From positions 1 to 47,142 of the forward strand of contig JAUYAK010000024.1 in assembly GCA_030693515.1 (NCBI GenBank): a stretch of DNA of 47,142 bases. Reading direction: 5' to 3'. Under the pieces are notes generated by a model. That model was not told the origin of the DNA, ran no database searches, and saw only the letters and a program-made list of their open reading frames with translations. This stretch comes from Opitutaceae bacterium. Its GTDB lineage: Bacteria > Verrucomicrobiota > Verrucomicrobiia > Opitutales > Opitutaceae. Below are positions 32,192 through 41,671 of the stretch, piece after piece (positions within the stretch are counted from its first letter, which is position 1; each line of letters starts with the position of its first letter). Position numbers and translations under genes: made by a program.

Positions 32192-33721
32192 ATGAAACCC
32201 GCCGCCCCAGCTCGGATCAGTCCACCCCCTGCCACTGATTTTTTTGGCACCGCGGGCACCGAGCCCAGCCACCGAGAGCACAGAGCACCCAAGGTATTTG
32301 GCTCCGTGGCCTCGGTGGCGGACCGCTGTGCGCTCGGTGTCCCATGCCTTGGACGGATCAAGCATGGAATATCTGCTCTCACCCTCGCCTTCGCCCTGCT
32401 CGCCTCGACGACCGCGCTGCCCGCTGCTGCGCCCGCCGCGAAGCCGAACATCATCTTCCTCCTCGCTGATGATCTCGGCGGCGGCGACCTGCATAGCTAC
32501 GGGCATCCGTATGCGCGCACGCCCAACCTTGATTCGCTCGCGCGCGATGGCACGCGTATCCTGCAGGCTTATTCCACGGGCAGCACCTGCTGCCCGGCGC
32601 GCACGGGTCTGATGACCTCGAAGTTTCCCGCGACGTATCCGACCTACCCGGCGAACGGCGGCTTCGCGGAACGCATCACCATCACCGAGCTACTGAAGCA
32701 GCAGGGTTACGCCACGGGGCACTTCGGCAAATGGCACATCGGGCCGGTCCAGCAGCCCGGCACTTACGGCCTTGATTCCATCGGCTCGGGCGAGGAGGAG
32801 AGCGGAAATAAAAAGCGCGGCGATGATCGTGGGCGCGACGCGCACATTTATGACGACGCCATCAAGTTCATCGAGCGGCACCGAGGCGGCCCGTTTTATG
32901 TGAACGTGTGGGGGCACATCTCGCACCATCCCGTGAATCCCACCGACGCGCTCGTGCAACGCTGGAGCGGTTTGAAGGTGAACGACGGCGATTTCCCCCC
33001 GCAGATGCACGGCAAGTTCAACGAAGTGCGGCAAGCCGGCGGCGACGTGGACGACGCGATGCGCCGCTATCTCGCCGATGTCGAATCGCTCGACGACGGC
33101 GTGGGCCGGCTGCTCAAGCGGCTCGACCAGCTCGGCCTGCGCGAGAACACCATCGTGGTCTTCAGCAGCGACCAGGGCGCCGACATGACCAAGGCAGGCA
33201 ACGGCGGGCTGCGCTTCAATCAAATGGGCTTCAATGGCCCGGTTCGCGGCGGCAAGCACACGCATTGGGAAGGCGGCGTGCGCGTGCCGTGGATCGTGCG
33301 CTGGCCCGGCCATGTGCCAGCGGGGCGCACCGACGCGCAATCCGTGATCAGCGGCGTGGACTGGCTGCCGACACTCTGCGCCATCACGGGCACCAATATC
33401 AACGCCGCCGACTTCGATGGCGAAGACACTTCCGCCGCATGGCTCGGCCATGGCCCGCATGTGCGCACCAAACCCCTCCTCTGGAAAACCAGTTCGCCTG
33501 GCAGCGATTCCCTCATCCGTGAAGGCCCGTGGAAACTCGTCCGCCCCACGCGCAAGAACGGAGCCGAACTCGCGCTCTACGACATCGTCAACGATCCCGC
33601 CGAGAAAAATAATCTCGTCTCCAAGCATCCCGACATTGTGAAGAAACTCTCCGCCAAAGTTGCCGCTTGGGTGGCCACGTTGCCGAAATCCTACGTCAAA
33701 ACCGACGACCCGGACAGGTAG
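32192..33721 (+). CDS. Sulfatase, S1 family, with uncertain start, 509 aa
   Basis: Metal ligands Asp93-Asp94 (LADDLGGGD), active-site Cys133-Cys-Pro-Ala-Arg before TGLMTSK, and FGKWHIGP identify an S1 sulfatase. The end of the core has FSSDQGADM and HWEGGVRVPWIVRWPG. The obvious signal peptide (ISALTLAFALLASTTALPAA) starts only near residue 60, and ATG 32192 would put an odd 59-residue, repeat-derived segment before it. GTG at 32315 is an alternative giving a shorter N region, but it lies in an inverted repeat. No in-frame ATG is close to the signal peptide, so the native start may have been displaced by repeat insertion. Confidence 0.75.
   Translation: MKPAAPARISPPPATDFFGTAGTEPSHREHRAPKVFGSVASVADRCALGVPCLGRIKHGISALTLAFALLASTTALPAAAPAAKPNIIFLLADDLGGGDLHSYGHPYARTPNLDSLARDGTRILQAYSTGSTCCPARTGLMTSKFPATYPTYPANGGFAERITITELLKQQGYATGHFGKWHIGPVQQPGTYGLDSIGSGEEESGNKKRGDDRGRDAHIYDDAIKFIERHRGGPFYVNVWGHISHHPVNPTDALVQRWSGLKVNDGDFPPQMHGKFNEVRQAGGDVDDAMRRYLADVESLDDGVGRLLKRLDQLGLRENTIVVFSSDQGADMTKAGNGGLRFNQMGFNGPVRGGKHTHWEGGVRVPWIVRWPGHVPAGRTDAQSVISGVDWLPTLCAITGTNINAADFDGEDTSAAWLGHGPHVRTKPLLWKTSSPGSDSLIREGPWKLVRPTRKNGAELALYDIVNDPAEKNNLVSKHPDIVKKLSAKVAAWVATLPKSYVKTDDPDR
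32268..32319. repeat. GCCACCGAG...CTCGGTGGC inverted repeat in sulfatase leader
   Basis: Nine-bp arms GCCACCGAG (32268-32276) and CTCGGTGGC (32311-32319) surround GAGCACAGAGCACCC-like sequence. It overlaps the disputed 5' end of the following sulfatase and has the look of an inserted intergenic repeat. Confidence 0.5.
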
Positions 33722-33748
33722 CCTGAGCGCCACCGCAATCCCAACTTT

Positions 33749-35209
33749 ATGCGCCCCACCCTACGCGATATCCTAAACGTTTCGTCAGCCGCCGTCCTGA
33801 CTCTCCTTGCCGCCGCGTCCGCGTTGGGTGCGGCCAACTCCGACCGGCCCAACGTCGTCATCATCCTCACCGACGATCTCGGCTACGGCGACCTCGGCGG
33901 CTACGGCCACCCGCAATTCAAAACTCCGAATATCGACCGTCTCGCCGCGGCCGGTGCACGCCTCACGCAGTTTAATACTCCCGCGCCGTTCTGCGCGCCG
34001 ACGCGCGCCTCGCTCCTCACTGGCCGCTATCCTTTCCGCTGCGGGATGTCGGAGAATCCAGCTCCCGACGGCCAGCGCGGCTCGGAAAACGATCTCCACT
34101 TGCCCAAGAGCGAAATCACCCTCGCGCAGCTTTTCAAAGGCGCAGGCTACGCGACCGGCATGGTGGGCAAGTGGCACCTCGGCCACGCCAAACCCGAGTG
34201 GCTTCCCACGCATCGCGGTTTCGATGAATACTTCGGCATTCCCTATTCGAACGATATGCGCCCCGTCCACCTGATCGAGAGCGACCGGCGCACCGAATAC
34301 CCCGTCGTGCAGGCCAACCTGACGAAGCGCTACACCGAGCGCGCGATCGATTTCATCAAGCGCAACCAGGCGCGCGGCTTCTTCCTCTACCTCGCGCACG
34401 CGATGCCCCACAAGCCGCTCGCCGCCTCCGAAGCGTTCTACAAAAAATCCGGCGCCGGCCTCTATGCCGATGTCATGGCCGAGCTCGATTGGAGCGTGGG
34501 CCAGGTCATGGCGACGCTCAGTGAACTCGGTCTCGATGAGAAGACCCTCGTCATTTTCACCAGTGACAACGGGGCCTACTTCGGCGGCAGCACTGGTGGC
34601 CTCCGCGGCATGAAGGGCAGTTCCTACGAAGGCGGCTACCGCGTGCCGTGCATCGCGCGCTGGCCCGGAAAAATCCCCGCCGGCCACGTCAACCACTCGC
34701 CCGCCGTGATGATGGACCTTTTCTCGACCACGCTGAAAGCCGCGCGCATCGCTCCGCCCGCCGACCGCGTGATCGACGGTCGTGACCTCATGCCGCTGTT
34801 CACCTCCGGCGCCCTCAGCCCGCACGCGGCCATTCTCGGCCAGCTCGGTCCCAACCTCGCCACGATCCGTGATGCACGTTGGAAACTGCACGTGCTCCCC
34901 GCCCAAGACCCCCGCGCCAAACTGCGCGAGCAGGGCGACAGCTGGGTCGACTTCCGTGCCCCCGACGGCGTCACGATTCTGGCCCCGTTCGAACAATACA
35001 AGCCCCGCGACCATCCCGGCCTCACGACCGGGGACGCGCCCGTCGCGATGCAGCTCTTCGATCTCTCGGCCGACCCGGGCGAGCAGCACGACGTGGCCGC
35101 CGCCAATCCCGAAACCGTGCAGCGCCTGCGCCGTCTCTACGACGAACTCTCCAAGGGCGCACCCGCGCGACCGACGACACCGACCAAAACCGGCAAGAAG
35201 AAATCATGA
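33749..35209 (+). CDS. Sulfatase, arylsulfatase A-like (GALNS type), 486 aa
   Basis: Signal peptide about 1-28 (VLTLLAAASALGAA). Metal ligands Asp42-Asp43 in LTDDLGYGDLGGYGHP, the active site Cys82-Ala-Pro-Thr-Arg before ASLLTGR, VGKWHLGH, FTSDNGAYF and YEGGYRVPCIARWPGKIPAG are textbook for the arylsulfatase A/GALNS group. The C terminus (TRPTTPTKTG-like, then KKKS) is basic. It starts 27 nt after the previous sulfatase and overlaps the GH99-like gene by 4 nt (ATGA), so these are co-transcribed. Substrate is not determinable. Confidence 0.92.
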   Translation: MRPTLRDILNVSSAAVLTLLAAASALGAANSDRPNVVIILTDDLGYGDLGGYGHPQFKTPNIDRLAAAGARLTQFNTPAPFCAPTRASLLTGRYPFRCGMSENPAPDGQRGSENDLHLPKSEITLAQLFKGAGYATGMVGKWHLGHAKPEWLPTHRGFDEYFGIPYSNDMRPVHLIESDRRTEYPVVQANLTKRYTERAIDFIKRNQARGFFLYLAHAMPHKPLAASEAFYKKSGAGLYADVMAELDWSVGQVMATLSELGLDEKTLVIFTSDNGAYFGGSTGGLRGMKGSSYEGGYRVPCIARWPGKIPAGHVNHSPAVMMDLFSTTLKAARIAPPADRVIDGRDLMPLFTSGALSPHAAILGQLGPNLATIRDARWKLHVLPAQDPRAKLREQGDSWVDFRAPDGVTILAPFEQYKPRDHPGLTTGDAPVAMQLFDLSADPGEQHDVAAANPETVQRLRRLYDELSKGAPARPTTPTKTGKKKS

Positions 35210-36525
35210 TCCCTCGCCCCGCTCCCACGGAGCACCCTTCCGCCATGCTCACCGCCCGTCTGTCCGTTTTACTCTTCGTCACGCTTCTGGCCCCGGCCTT
35301 CGCCGCAGCACCGCGCGTCGATGCCTCCACCCTCACCGGCAAAGTCATGGCCGGCTACCAAGGCTGGTTCAACGCCGAGGGCGACGGCGCCAAACGCGGC
35401 TACAACCACTGGACCAAGGGCGGCGCCAAGCCGGCCCCGGGCAATATCCGCATCGACATGTGGCCCGACCTCACTGAATTCCCCGCCGCCGAACGCTTCC
35501 CGACCGACCTCGTTCACGCCGACGGCACTTCGGCCGAGGTGTTCAGCTCCTATCTCCGCTCCACCGTCGGGCGCCACTTCGCGTGGATGCAGGAGCACGG
35601 CATCGACGGCGTTTTTCTCCAACGTTTCATCAACTCCCTCGCCCGCGGCACCTCCCTCGCGGCCAACAACGCCGTCCTCGAAAACGTCCGCGCCGGCGCG
35701 CGCCAACACGGCCGCGTTTATGCCCTCATGTATGATCTCAGCAGTCTCGCGCCCGGCCAGGCCGACGTGCTGATCAACGATTGGAAAAAACTCCTGCACG
35801 ACACCCGCCTCACGTCGGATCCCGCCTATCTGCGTCACCATGGCAAACCGCTCCTCGCCCTCTGGGGCTGCGGGTTCAAGAGCGACGACAAGCCCCGCCC
35901 CACTCTCGACGACTGGCGAAAAATTCTCGCGTTCTTGAAAGACGACAAGGAAAGCGGCGGCCTCGCGATCATGCTCGGGGTGCCGAGTGGCTGGCGCACT
36001 CAGACGCGTGACACGATCCCCGATCCGACCCTGCTCGAACTTGTTCAACTCGCCGACGTGATTTCTCCGTGGACGCCCGGCCGCTATCGCACACCCGAGG
36101 GCGCCACCGCCCAGGGCGCGACGGTCTGGCAGCCCGACCTCGCGTGGTGTCGCGAGCGCCAGATCGATTTCCTCCCCGTCGCCTTCCCCGGCTTCAGCTG
36201 GCACAACATGAAGGGCGCCCCGCTCAACGCGATTCCTCGGCTGCAAGGCCGCTTCTTCTGGTCGCAGGTCACCGCCGCGAAACGCGCCGGCGCCGACATG
36301 CTCTACGTCGCCATGTTCGACGAGGTCGATGAGGGCACCGCCATTTTCAAAGTGACCAACTCGCCCCCCGTCGGCCCCGGCGAAAACGTAAAATTCGCCA
36401 CCTACGAGGGTCTCCCGAGCGACCACTACCTCCGCCTGACTGGCCTGGCCGGAAAAGTCATCCGCGGCGAGCAGCCGGCGACCGACGAGTTACCGTTCCC
36501 TGTCCCCACCGCGACCATTCCGTGA
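35206..36525 (+). CDS. Secreted GH99-like (GH71/99-like) glycoside hydrolase, 439 aa
   Basis: A signal peptide starts at either ATG 35206 or, more typically, ATG 35245 (MLTARLSVLLFVTLLAPAFA). The mature part opens TGKVMAGYQGWFNAEGDG and contains HGIDGVFLQRF and LYVAMFDEVDEGTAIFKV. In family GH99 (endo-alpha-1,2-mannosidases) the two catalytic glutamates are spaced Glu-x-x-Glu; Glu373 and Glu376 here fit that spacing. The likely role is cleavage of an alpha-linked, probably mannose-containing, chain once sulfates are removed. It is translationally coupled to sulfatases on both sides (ATGA at 35206, GTGA at 36522), the only recognisable glycosidase in the window. Confidence 0.8.
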   Translation: MIPRPAPTEHPSAMLTARLSVLLFVTLLAPAFAAAPRVDASTLTGKVMAGYQGWFNAEGDGAKRGYNHWTKGGAKPAPGNIRIDMWPDLTEFPAAERFPTDLVHADGTSAEVFSSYLRSTVGRHFAWMQEHGIDGVFLQRFINSLARGTSLAANNAVLENVRAGARQHGRVYALMYDLSSLAPGQADVLINDWKKLLHDTRLTSDPAYLRHHGKPLLALWGCGFKSDDKPRPTLDDWRKILAFLKDDKESGGLAIMLGVPSGWRTQTRDTIPDPTLLELVQLADVISPWTPGRYRTPEGATAQGATVWQPDLAWCRERQIDFLPVAFPGFSWHNMKGAPLNAIPRLQGRFFWSQVTAAKRAGADMLYVAMFDEVDEGTAIFKVTNSPPVGPGENVKFATYEGLPSDHYLRLTGLAGKVIRGEQPATDELPFPVPTATIP

Positions 36526-37937
36526 AATTTCTCAAACCTTCTCTCCTGCTCGCTCTGATCGGCTACCTCGCGGCGCTGCCCGTCGGCGCCCACGCCGCCG
36601 CCCCGGCGAAAAAGCTCAACGTCCTGCTTATCGCCGTCGACGATTTGCGCGACACCCTCGGTTGCTATGGCCATGCCGCCGTAAAGACGCCGCACATCGA
36701 TCGTCTCGCCGCCCGCTCCGTCCGCTTCGACCGCGCCTACGTGCAATACCCGGTCTGCAACGCAAGCCGTTCCTCGTTCCTCACCGGCCTGCGCCCTGAC
36801 CAGACCGGCGTCACCGACAACAGCACACTCCTCCGGGATCGCCTGCCCGATGTGGTGACCTTGCCCCAGCTCTTGAAAGACGACGGCCGCCACGCCGCCG
36901 CTTTCGGCAAGATCTTCCATCTCGGCGGCGGCCGCGACGACGCGCTCCGCGCGAAGTGGGTGGACTTGCCGCGCTCGTGGCACGCGGCCGAGTCATTCCA
37001 AGCGACCCCGCTCGGCCGGCAGAAACTCTCCGGCCGCGATCTCACCCAGGGGAAGTTGGCTTGGTGCAATTGGGGTGCCATGGCCGGCGACGACGACGAC
37101 CAGCCCGACGGACAAATCGCCCGCGCCGTCAGTGCCGAGATCGAAAAACTTGGCGACCGTCCGTGGATCATCGGCGCCGGCTTCATGAAGCCGCACGATC
37201 CCTTCGTCGCGCCCAAGAAGTATTTCGATCTGTATCCCGAAGGGGCACTGACGCTGCATCGGCCGCCCGGCGACCAAACGCCCGCTCCGCCCCTCGCGGT
37301 CGGCTTCGGCGGGCTCGGCGCCGCGTTCGCCCAATTCACCGATCGCGAGCGCGACGAATTCCTCCGCGCCTACTACGCCTGCACGACCTTCATGGATGCT
37401 CAGGTCGGCCGCGTGCTCGCCACGCTGGATCGGCTCCACCTCTGGGAAACCACGATCGTCATCTTCCTCGGCGACCACGGCTACCACCTCGGCGAGCGCG
37501 CCTGGTGGAATAAGAACACCCTCTTCGACCGCAGCTGCCGCGCGCCGCTCCTCATCGCCGCTCCCGGCATAAAACCTGGCGTCGCCCGCGGGCTCGTTGA
37601 GTTCGTCGATCTTTATCCGACCATCGCCGAACTCTGCGGACTCACGCCGCCACCGAACCTCGCCGGCCAAAGCTTCCGCCCGCTTCTGCGGAATCCCTCC
37701 TCACCCGGCAAGCCCGCCGCCTTCACGCTCGTCAAGCGTGGCACCTCCCGTGGCGATTCGATCCGCACCGACCGCTGGCGCTTCACCCGGTGGAGCGACG
37801 GCGCCACCGAACTCTACGACCACACGACCGATCCGGAAGAAGACCGCAACGTCGCTTCCACCGAGCCCGCCGTCGTTCGCGATCTGGGCCGCCAGCTCTC
37901 AGCTGCTCTCGATTCTTCAGCGCGGTCCAAACTCTGA
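36522..37937 (+). CDS. Sulfatase, iduronate-2-sulfatase-like with CNASR motif, 471 aa
   Basis: Signal peptide 1-26 (LLALIGYLAALPVGAHAAA), metal ligands Asp40-Asp41 (AVDDLRDTLG), and the active site Cys79-Asn-Ala-Ser-Arg before SSFLTGL. The CxAxR form is a known variant of CxPxR. GKIFHLGG replaces GKWH and LGDHGYHLGERAWWNK is typical of the iduronate-2-sulfatase-like group, as in the gene at 26288. The start is GTG 36522, overlapping the GH99-like stop in GTGA. It has a normal length. Confidence 0.9.
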   Translation: MKFLKPSLLLALIGYLAALPVGAHAAAPAKKLNVLLIAVDDLRDTLGCYGHAAVKTPHIDRLAARSVRFDRAYVQYPVCNASRSSFLTGLRPDQTGVTDNSTLLRDRLPDVVTLPQLLKDDGRHAAAFGKIFHLGGGRDDALRAKWVDLPRSWHAAESFQATPLGRQKLSGRDLTQGKLAWCNWGAMAGDDDDQPDGQIARAVSAEIEKLGDRPWIIGAGFMKPHDPFVAPKKYFDLYPEGALTLHRPPGDQTPAPPLAVGFGGLGAAFAQFTDRERDEFLRAYYACTTFMDAQVGRVLATLDRLHLWETTIVIFLGDHGYHLGERAWWNKNTLFDRSCRAPLLIAAPGIKPGVARGLVEFVDLYPTIAELCGLTPPPNLAGQSFRPLLRNPSSPGKPAAFTLVKRGTSRGDSIRTDRWRFTRWSDGATELYDHTTDPEEDRNVASTEPAVVRDLGRQLSAALDSSARSKL

Positions 37938-37951
37938 GCTGCCCTCTCTCC

Positions 37952-39394
37952 ATGAAAACTCTCCGCGTCCGCTCGGTTCTCTTCCTCGCACTGCTCGTCA
38001 CCGTCGTCGCCAGCGCCAGCGCCGCCACTGCCCGCAAGCCCAACTTCCTCTTCATCTACACCGACGACCAGCGCTGGGATGCGATGAGCGTCGTGCAACG
38101 CGAACAGGGCGAGCGCGCGCGTTTCCCGTGGTTTCAATCGCCGCACATGGACCGCCTCGCCGCCGAGGGCGTGCGGTTTCGCAATGCCTTCGTCACGCTC
38201 TCGCTTTGCGCGCCCAGCCGCGCGGCCTATCTGACCGGCCGCTACAATCACGCCAACGGCGTTGCCAACAACCACACGCCTTTCCCCGTCACCAGTGTCA
38301 CGCATGCCAGTCTCCTGCGCGCCGCCGGCTACCAGACGGCCTACATCGGCAAATGGCACCACGGCAGCCAGAGCGGACAGCGCCCCGGCTTCGACTACTC
38401 CGCGAGCTTCGTCGGCCAAGGCCGATATTTCAACTGCCCCGTGGAAATCAACGGCGCCTCCACGCCGACGACCGGTTGGATTGACGATGTCAGCACGGAC
38501 TTCGCGATCGCATTCATGCAGCAAAACCGCGCGCGCCCCTTCTCCATGGTCGTGGGCTTCAAGTCCCCGCATGGTCCGCGCGGCGGCGCCAATCTTCCCG
38601 AACGCCTGCGCACCAAATTCGCCGACGAGACGAGCCGCCCGGTGCCGAATCTCGCGAGCCCGGCCATCTACCGCCCGGCTGCTCCCAGCGAGGGCAAGGC
38701 CACGACCGGCGCCCGCGTCAACGATGCCCATCTCGACTACCTGCGCCACATCGCCGGGGCCGACGAGAATCTCGGCCGCCTGCTCCAGACCCTCGACGAC
38801 CTCGGCCTGACCGACGACACCGTCGTCGTCTACGCCAGCGACAACGGCTACTACCTCGGCGAACACGGCCTCGGCGACAAACGCTCCCTCTACGAAGAGT
38901 CCCTCCGCATCCCGCTGCTCGTGCGCTATCCCCGGCTCGTCCCCAAGGGGATAACGATGGACGAGATGGTGCTGAACATCGATCTCGCGCCCACCCTCCT
39001 CGAACTCGGCGGCGTGCCCGTGCCGCATGAGATGCAAGGCCTGAGCTGGGTGCCGCTCCTCACCGGGAAGAAACCCGCGTGGCGTCAGTCGTTCCTCGCG
39101 GAGTATTTTTACGAAAACAATTTCGAGACCCCGACGATGCTCGGCGTCCGCACCGCCAACGCGAAAATTATCCAATACCCCGGCCACCCCGAATGGACCG
39201 AAGTTTTCGATCTCGCGATCGACTCCTACGAAATGAAAAATCTCGCCGCCGATCCCGCCCGACGCGTGCAACTGACGGCCGAGCTCGATGCGCAGATCAA
39301 AGCGACCGGCTACGTCGTCCCCGCTGGCATGGATCAACCCGGCCAGCGCACCGAGAAGGCCGCCAAGAAAAAAGCCAAAGCGAAGCAACCTTAG
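37952..39394 (+). CDS. Sulfatase, heparan N- or 6-sulfatase-like, 480 aa
   Basis: Signal peptide 1-25 (VLFLALLVTVVASASA), metal ligands Asp38-Asp39 (IYTDDQRWDAM), and the active site Cys86-Ala-Pro-Ser-Arg before AAYLTGR. IGKWHHG, YASDNGYYLGEHGLGDKRSL and YEESLRIPLLVRYP suggest the N-acetylglucosamine-6-sulfatase-type subgroup; exact specificity is not clear. The C-terminal tail is Lys/Ala-rich (EKAAKKKAKAKQP), as in several neighbours. It starts 14 nt after the previous stop. Longer in-frame sequence before ATG 37952 has no similarity. Confidence 0.9.
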   Translation: MKTLRVRSVLFLALLVTVVASASAATARKPNFLFIYTDDQRWDAMSVVQREQGERARFPWFQSPHMDRLAAEGVRFRNAFVTLSLCAPSRAAYLTGRYNHANGVANNHTPFPVTSVTHASLLRAAGYQTAYIGKWHHGSQSGQRPGFDYSASFVGQGRYFNCPVEINGASTPTTGWIDDVSTDFAIAFMQQNRARPFSMVVGFKSPHGPRGGANLPERLRTKFADETSRPVPNLASPAIYRPAAPSEGKATTGARVNDAHLDYLRHIAGADENLGRLLQTLDDLGLTDDTVVVYASDNGYYLGEHGLGDKRSLYEESLRIPLLVRYPRLVPKGITMDEMVLNIDLAPTLLELGGVPVPHEMQGLSWVPLLTGKKPAWRQSFLAEYFYENNFETPTMLGVRTANAKIIQYPGHPEWTEVFDLAIDSYEMKNLAADPARRVQLTAELDAQIKATGYVVPAGMDQPGQRTEKAAKKKAKAKQP

Positions 39395-39415
39395 TGTCCG
39401 GCATCCGGCCCTCCC

Positions 39416-40984
39416 ATGGCTCAATCTCTATCCCGTCTGCTCCTCGCCGCGCTGTTTGCAGCGACACTTGCGCCGGCCCTCTGCGCCCAACGCCCTGCGC
39501 CACCGCCCAACATCGTCTTCATTCTCATCGACGACATGCCGTGGTTCGGCACGCCCGTGCGCATGAGCGCGGATCTGCCGGAATCGGCTATGGGTTTCCG
39601 CCACATGCCCAACGTGGAAAAACTCGCCGCGCAAGGCATGACTTTCCGCAATGCCTACGCGGCCGCCGGCATGTGCGGACCTTCACGCTGTTCGATTCAA
39701 ACCGGCATGATGACGGCCCGCCACCTTTACAGCGGCAACGGCGGTTTCGGTGAAAAGACCAACGGCACCGTGGAATATCTCACCCGTGGGCAGGACGCCA
39801 CCCGCCCACTGCTCCAGCCGGAACCGCAGGGCAACATCCGGTTTCCGTCCATCGGCGACGCGCTGAAATCCGCAGGCTACGCCACCGCTCACTTCGGCAA
39901 GTGGCACCTCTACGGCGGCGGCCCGGCTCAGCACGGCTACGACGAGAGCGACGGCGACACGGACAACAAAACCTGCCAGCCCATCGACGCGGCGACCGGC
40001 CTCCGCTCCAGCACATCCGACGACCCCAAGCTGATGTTCAGCATCACGCGCCGCAGCGTCGATTTCATGGAGCGCCAGGCCAAAGCCGGCCGCCCCTTCT
40101 TTGTTCAAGTCTCCCACTACGCCACCCACGCCCAGTATCAGGCCACGAAAAAGACGTTCGAGAAATACGAAAACGACCCGGTGTTCGCCCGCATTGAGAA
40201 CCGCCGTGAACGACAGAATGCCGTGCTCGGCGCCGCCATGGTCGAGAATCTCGACACCTCGATTGGCCAACTGCTGCAAAAACTCGACGCCCTCGGGATC
40301 GCGCAGAACACCTACGTCGTCTTCACGACCGATAATGGCTACCGGCAATGGAACGAATCCTACGATCCGTTGCGCGGCGCGAAATGGTGGCTCTGGGAAA
40401 ATGGCATCCGCGTCCCGCTCATCGTGCGCGGCCCGGCCATCGCCGCCGCCTCGCGTTGCACCGTCAACGTCGTCGGCTACGATTTCCTCCCGACCTTCGC
40501 CGATCTCGCGGGCGCGACGGACAAACTCGGCCCCAACCTCGACGGCGTGAGCTTCAAGCCGTTCCTCCTCGGGCGCCAACCCACCGAGCCAGAGCGCAAC
40601 CGCCCGCTCTACTTCCACTCTCCACACTATCGCGTTTCCGTGCCGGCTTCCGCGCTCATCGTGGGCGAAACCAAATTGATGCACTGGTATGAATGGCCGG
40701 ACCAACGTTTCGTCTACGACCTCGGTCGCGACCTCGCCGAGAAGCATAACGTCGCTGCCGCCAATCCGGCGCGAACCAGCCAAATGGAGCAGCAACTGAT
40801 GGACGGTTTGAAAGCGGTCGGTGCCTATTTCCCCAAGCCCAATCCCAACGCCGACCCGAAAGCCAAACGCTACGATCCCGCCAACCTCGCCGACCAGGGC
40901 GAAATCGGCGACCCCGAAGTCACCGGTGGCGAGGCACCGCCAGCGGGAGCAAAAAAGAACGGGAAAGCCAAAAAGCAGAAATAA
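39416..40984 (+). CDS. Sulfatase, S1 family, 522 aa
   Basis: Signal peptide 1-24 (RLLLAALFAATLAPALCA), metal ligands Asp39-Asp40 (LIDDMPWFG), and the active site Cys87-Gly-Pro-Ser-Arg before CSIQTGMMTAR, a less common continuation than LxTGR. FGKWHLYGGG, FTTDNGYRQWNES and WENGIRVPLIVRGP complete the fold. An insertion of about 20 residues (VRMSADLPESAMGFRHMPNV) follows the metal motif. It is the last gene of the cluster; a 54-bp gap separates it from the convergent response-regulator gene. Subfamily not assigned. Confidence 0.88.
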   Translation: MAQSLSRLLLAALFAATLAPALCAQRPAPPPNIVFILIDDMPWFGTPVRMSADLPESAMGFRHMPNVEKLAAQGMTFRNAYAAAGMCGPSRCSIQTGMMTARHLYSGNGGFGEKTNGTVEYLTRGQDATRPLLQPEPQGNIRFPSIGDALKSAGYATAHFGKWHLYGGGPAQHGYDESDGDTDNKTCQPIDAATGLRSSTSDDPKLMFSITRRSVDFMERQAKAGRPFFVQVSHYATHAQYQATKKTFEKYENDPVFARIENRRERQNAVLGAAMVENLDTSIGQLLQKLDALGIAQNTYVVFTTDNGYRQWNESYDPLRGAKWWLWENGIRVPLIVRGPAIAAASRCTVNVVGYDFLPTFADLAGATDKLGPNLDGVSFKPFLLGRQPTEPERNRPLYFHSPHYRVSVPASALIVGETKLMHWYEWPDQRFVYDLGRDLAEKHNVAAANPARTSQMEQQLMDGLKAVGAYFPKPNPNADPKAKRYDPANLADQGEIGDPEVTGGEAPPAGAKKNGKAKKQK

Positions 40985-41038
40985 TTAGTCTCCAGACTCG
41001 CTTCGCGCTTCCGTCTTTCTCCCCGTGCCGGGTGCGCC

Positions 41039-41671
41039 CTACTGCCCTTGCCGGAGGTATTTCACGACTGCTTCCGTCCGACTGCGCACATGCAGCTTCT
41101 GGTAGATATGGTTCACGTGCGTCCGCACCGTTTCCAAGCCGATGCCGAGCTGTTCCGCCACTTCCTTCAAAACCAGTCCCTTTACGAGCTGATCGAGAAT
41201 TTCATTTTCGCGGGGTGAGAGTTGTTCCGAGGCGATCGCCGGCTTCTCACTCCGATGGAAAAACTGCACGACTTGCCGGGCGATGTGGGCCGACATCGGG
41301 GCCCCGCCGTGTTGGACGTCGTGGAGCGCATCCAAGAGTTTTTCGGCTGCGTCGCGCTTCACCAAATAGCCGTTGGCCCCCGCTTTCAGCGCCCGGAAGA
41401 TACTGTCGTCGTCCTCGTAAACCGTGAGCATGAGCACGAGCACGCGCGGCACCTGGGTCTTGAGTCGCACGACGCATTCGATGCCGCTCATTCGCGGCAG
41501 ATTGATGTCCATCACCACGAGATCCGGCTGGAGCCCGGGAATCTCTCGCAGCGCTTCCTCCGCCGAGCCGAAGGCCCCGAGCAACCGCAACCGCTCGTCC
41601 GTGCGGATCAACGCCGCCAGATTTTCGCGCACCGCGCGGTCGTCCTCTACAATCACGACGCCCGCGCTCAT
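41039..41671 (-). CDS. NarL/LuxR-family response regulator, 210 aa
   Basis: N-terminal receiver domain with acidic pair Glu9-Asp10-Asp11, phospho-acceptor Asp55 (LVVMDINLP) and Lys in GYLVKRDA. A C-terminal LuxR-type HTH covers about residues 148-205 (LSPRENEILDQLVKGLVLKE, VRTHVNHIYQKLHVRSRTEA). It should act as a transcription factor for the kinase encoded just upstream; the genes overlap in ATGA. It faces the sulfatase cluster and probably serves the receptor gene on the other side of the kinase. Confidence 0.93.
   Translation of the reverse strand: MSAGVVIVEDDRAVRENLAALIRTDERLRLLGAFGSAEEALREIPGLQPDLVVMDINLPRMSGIECVVRLKTQVPRVLVLMLTVYEDDDSIFRALKAGANGYLVKRDAAEKLLDALHDVQHGGAPMSAHIARQVVQFFHRSEKPAIASEQLSPRENEILDQLVKGLVLKEVAEQLGIGLETVRTHVNHIYQKLHVRSRTEAVVKYLRQGQ

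Noticed and set aside
37814-39424. A 536-codon minus-strand frame opposite a sulfatase
   Set aside because: It is antisense to a complete sulfatase with intact active site and shows low-complexity Glu/Val/Gly composition typical of shadow frames.
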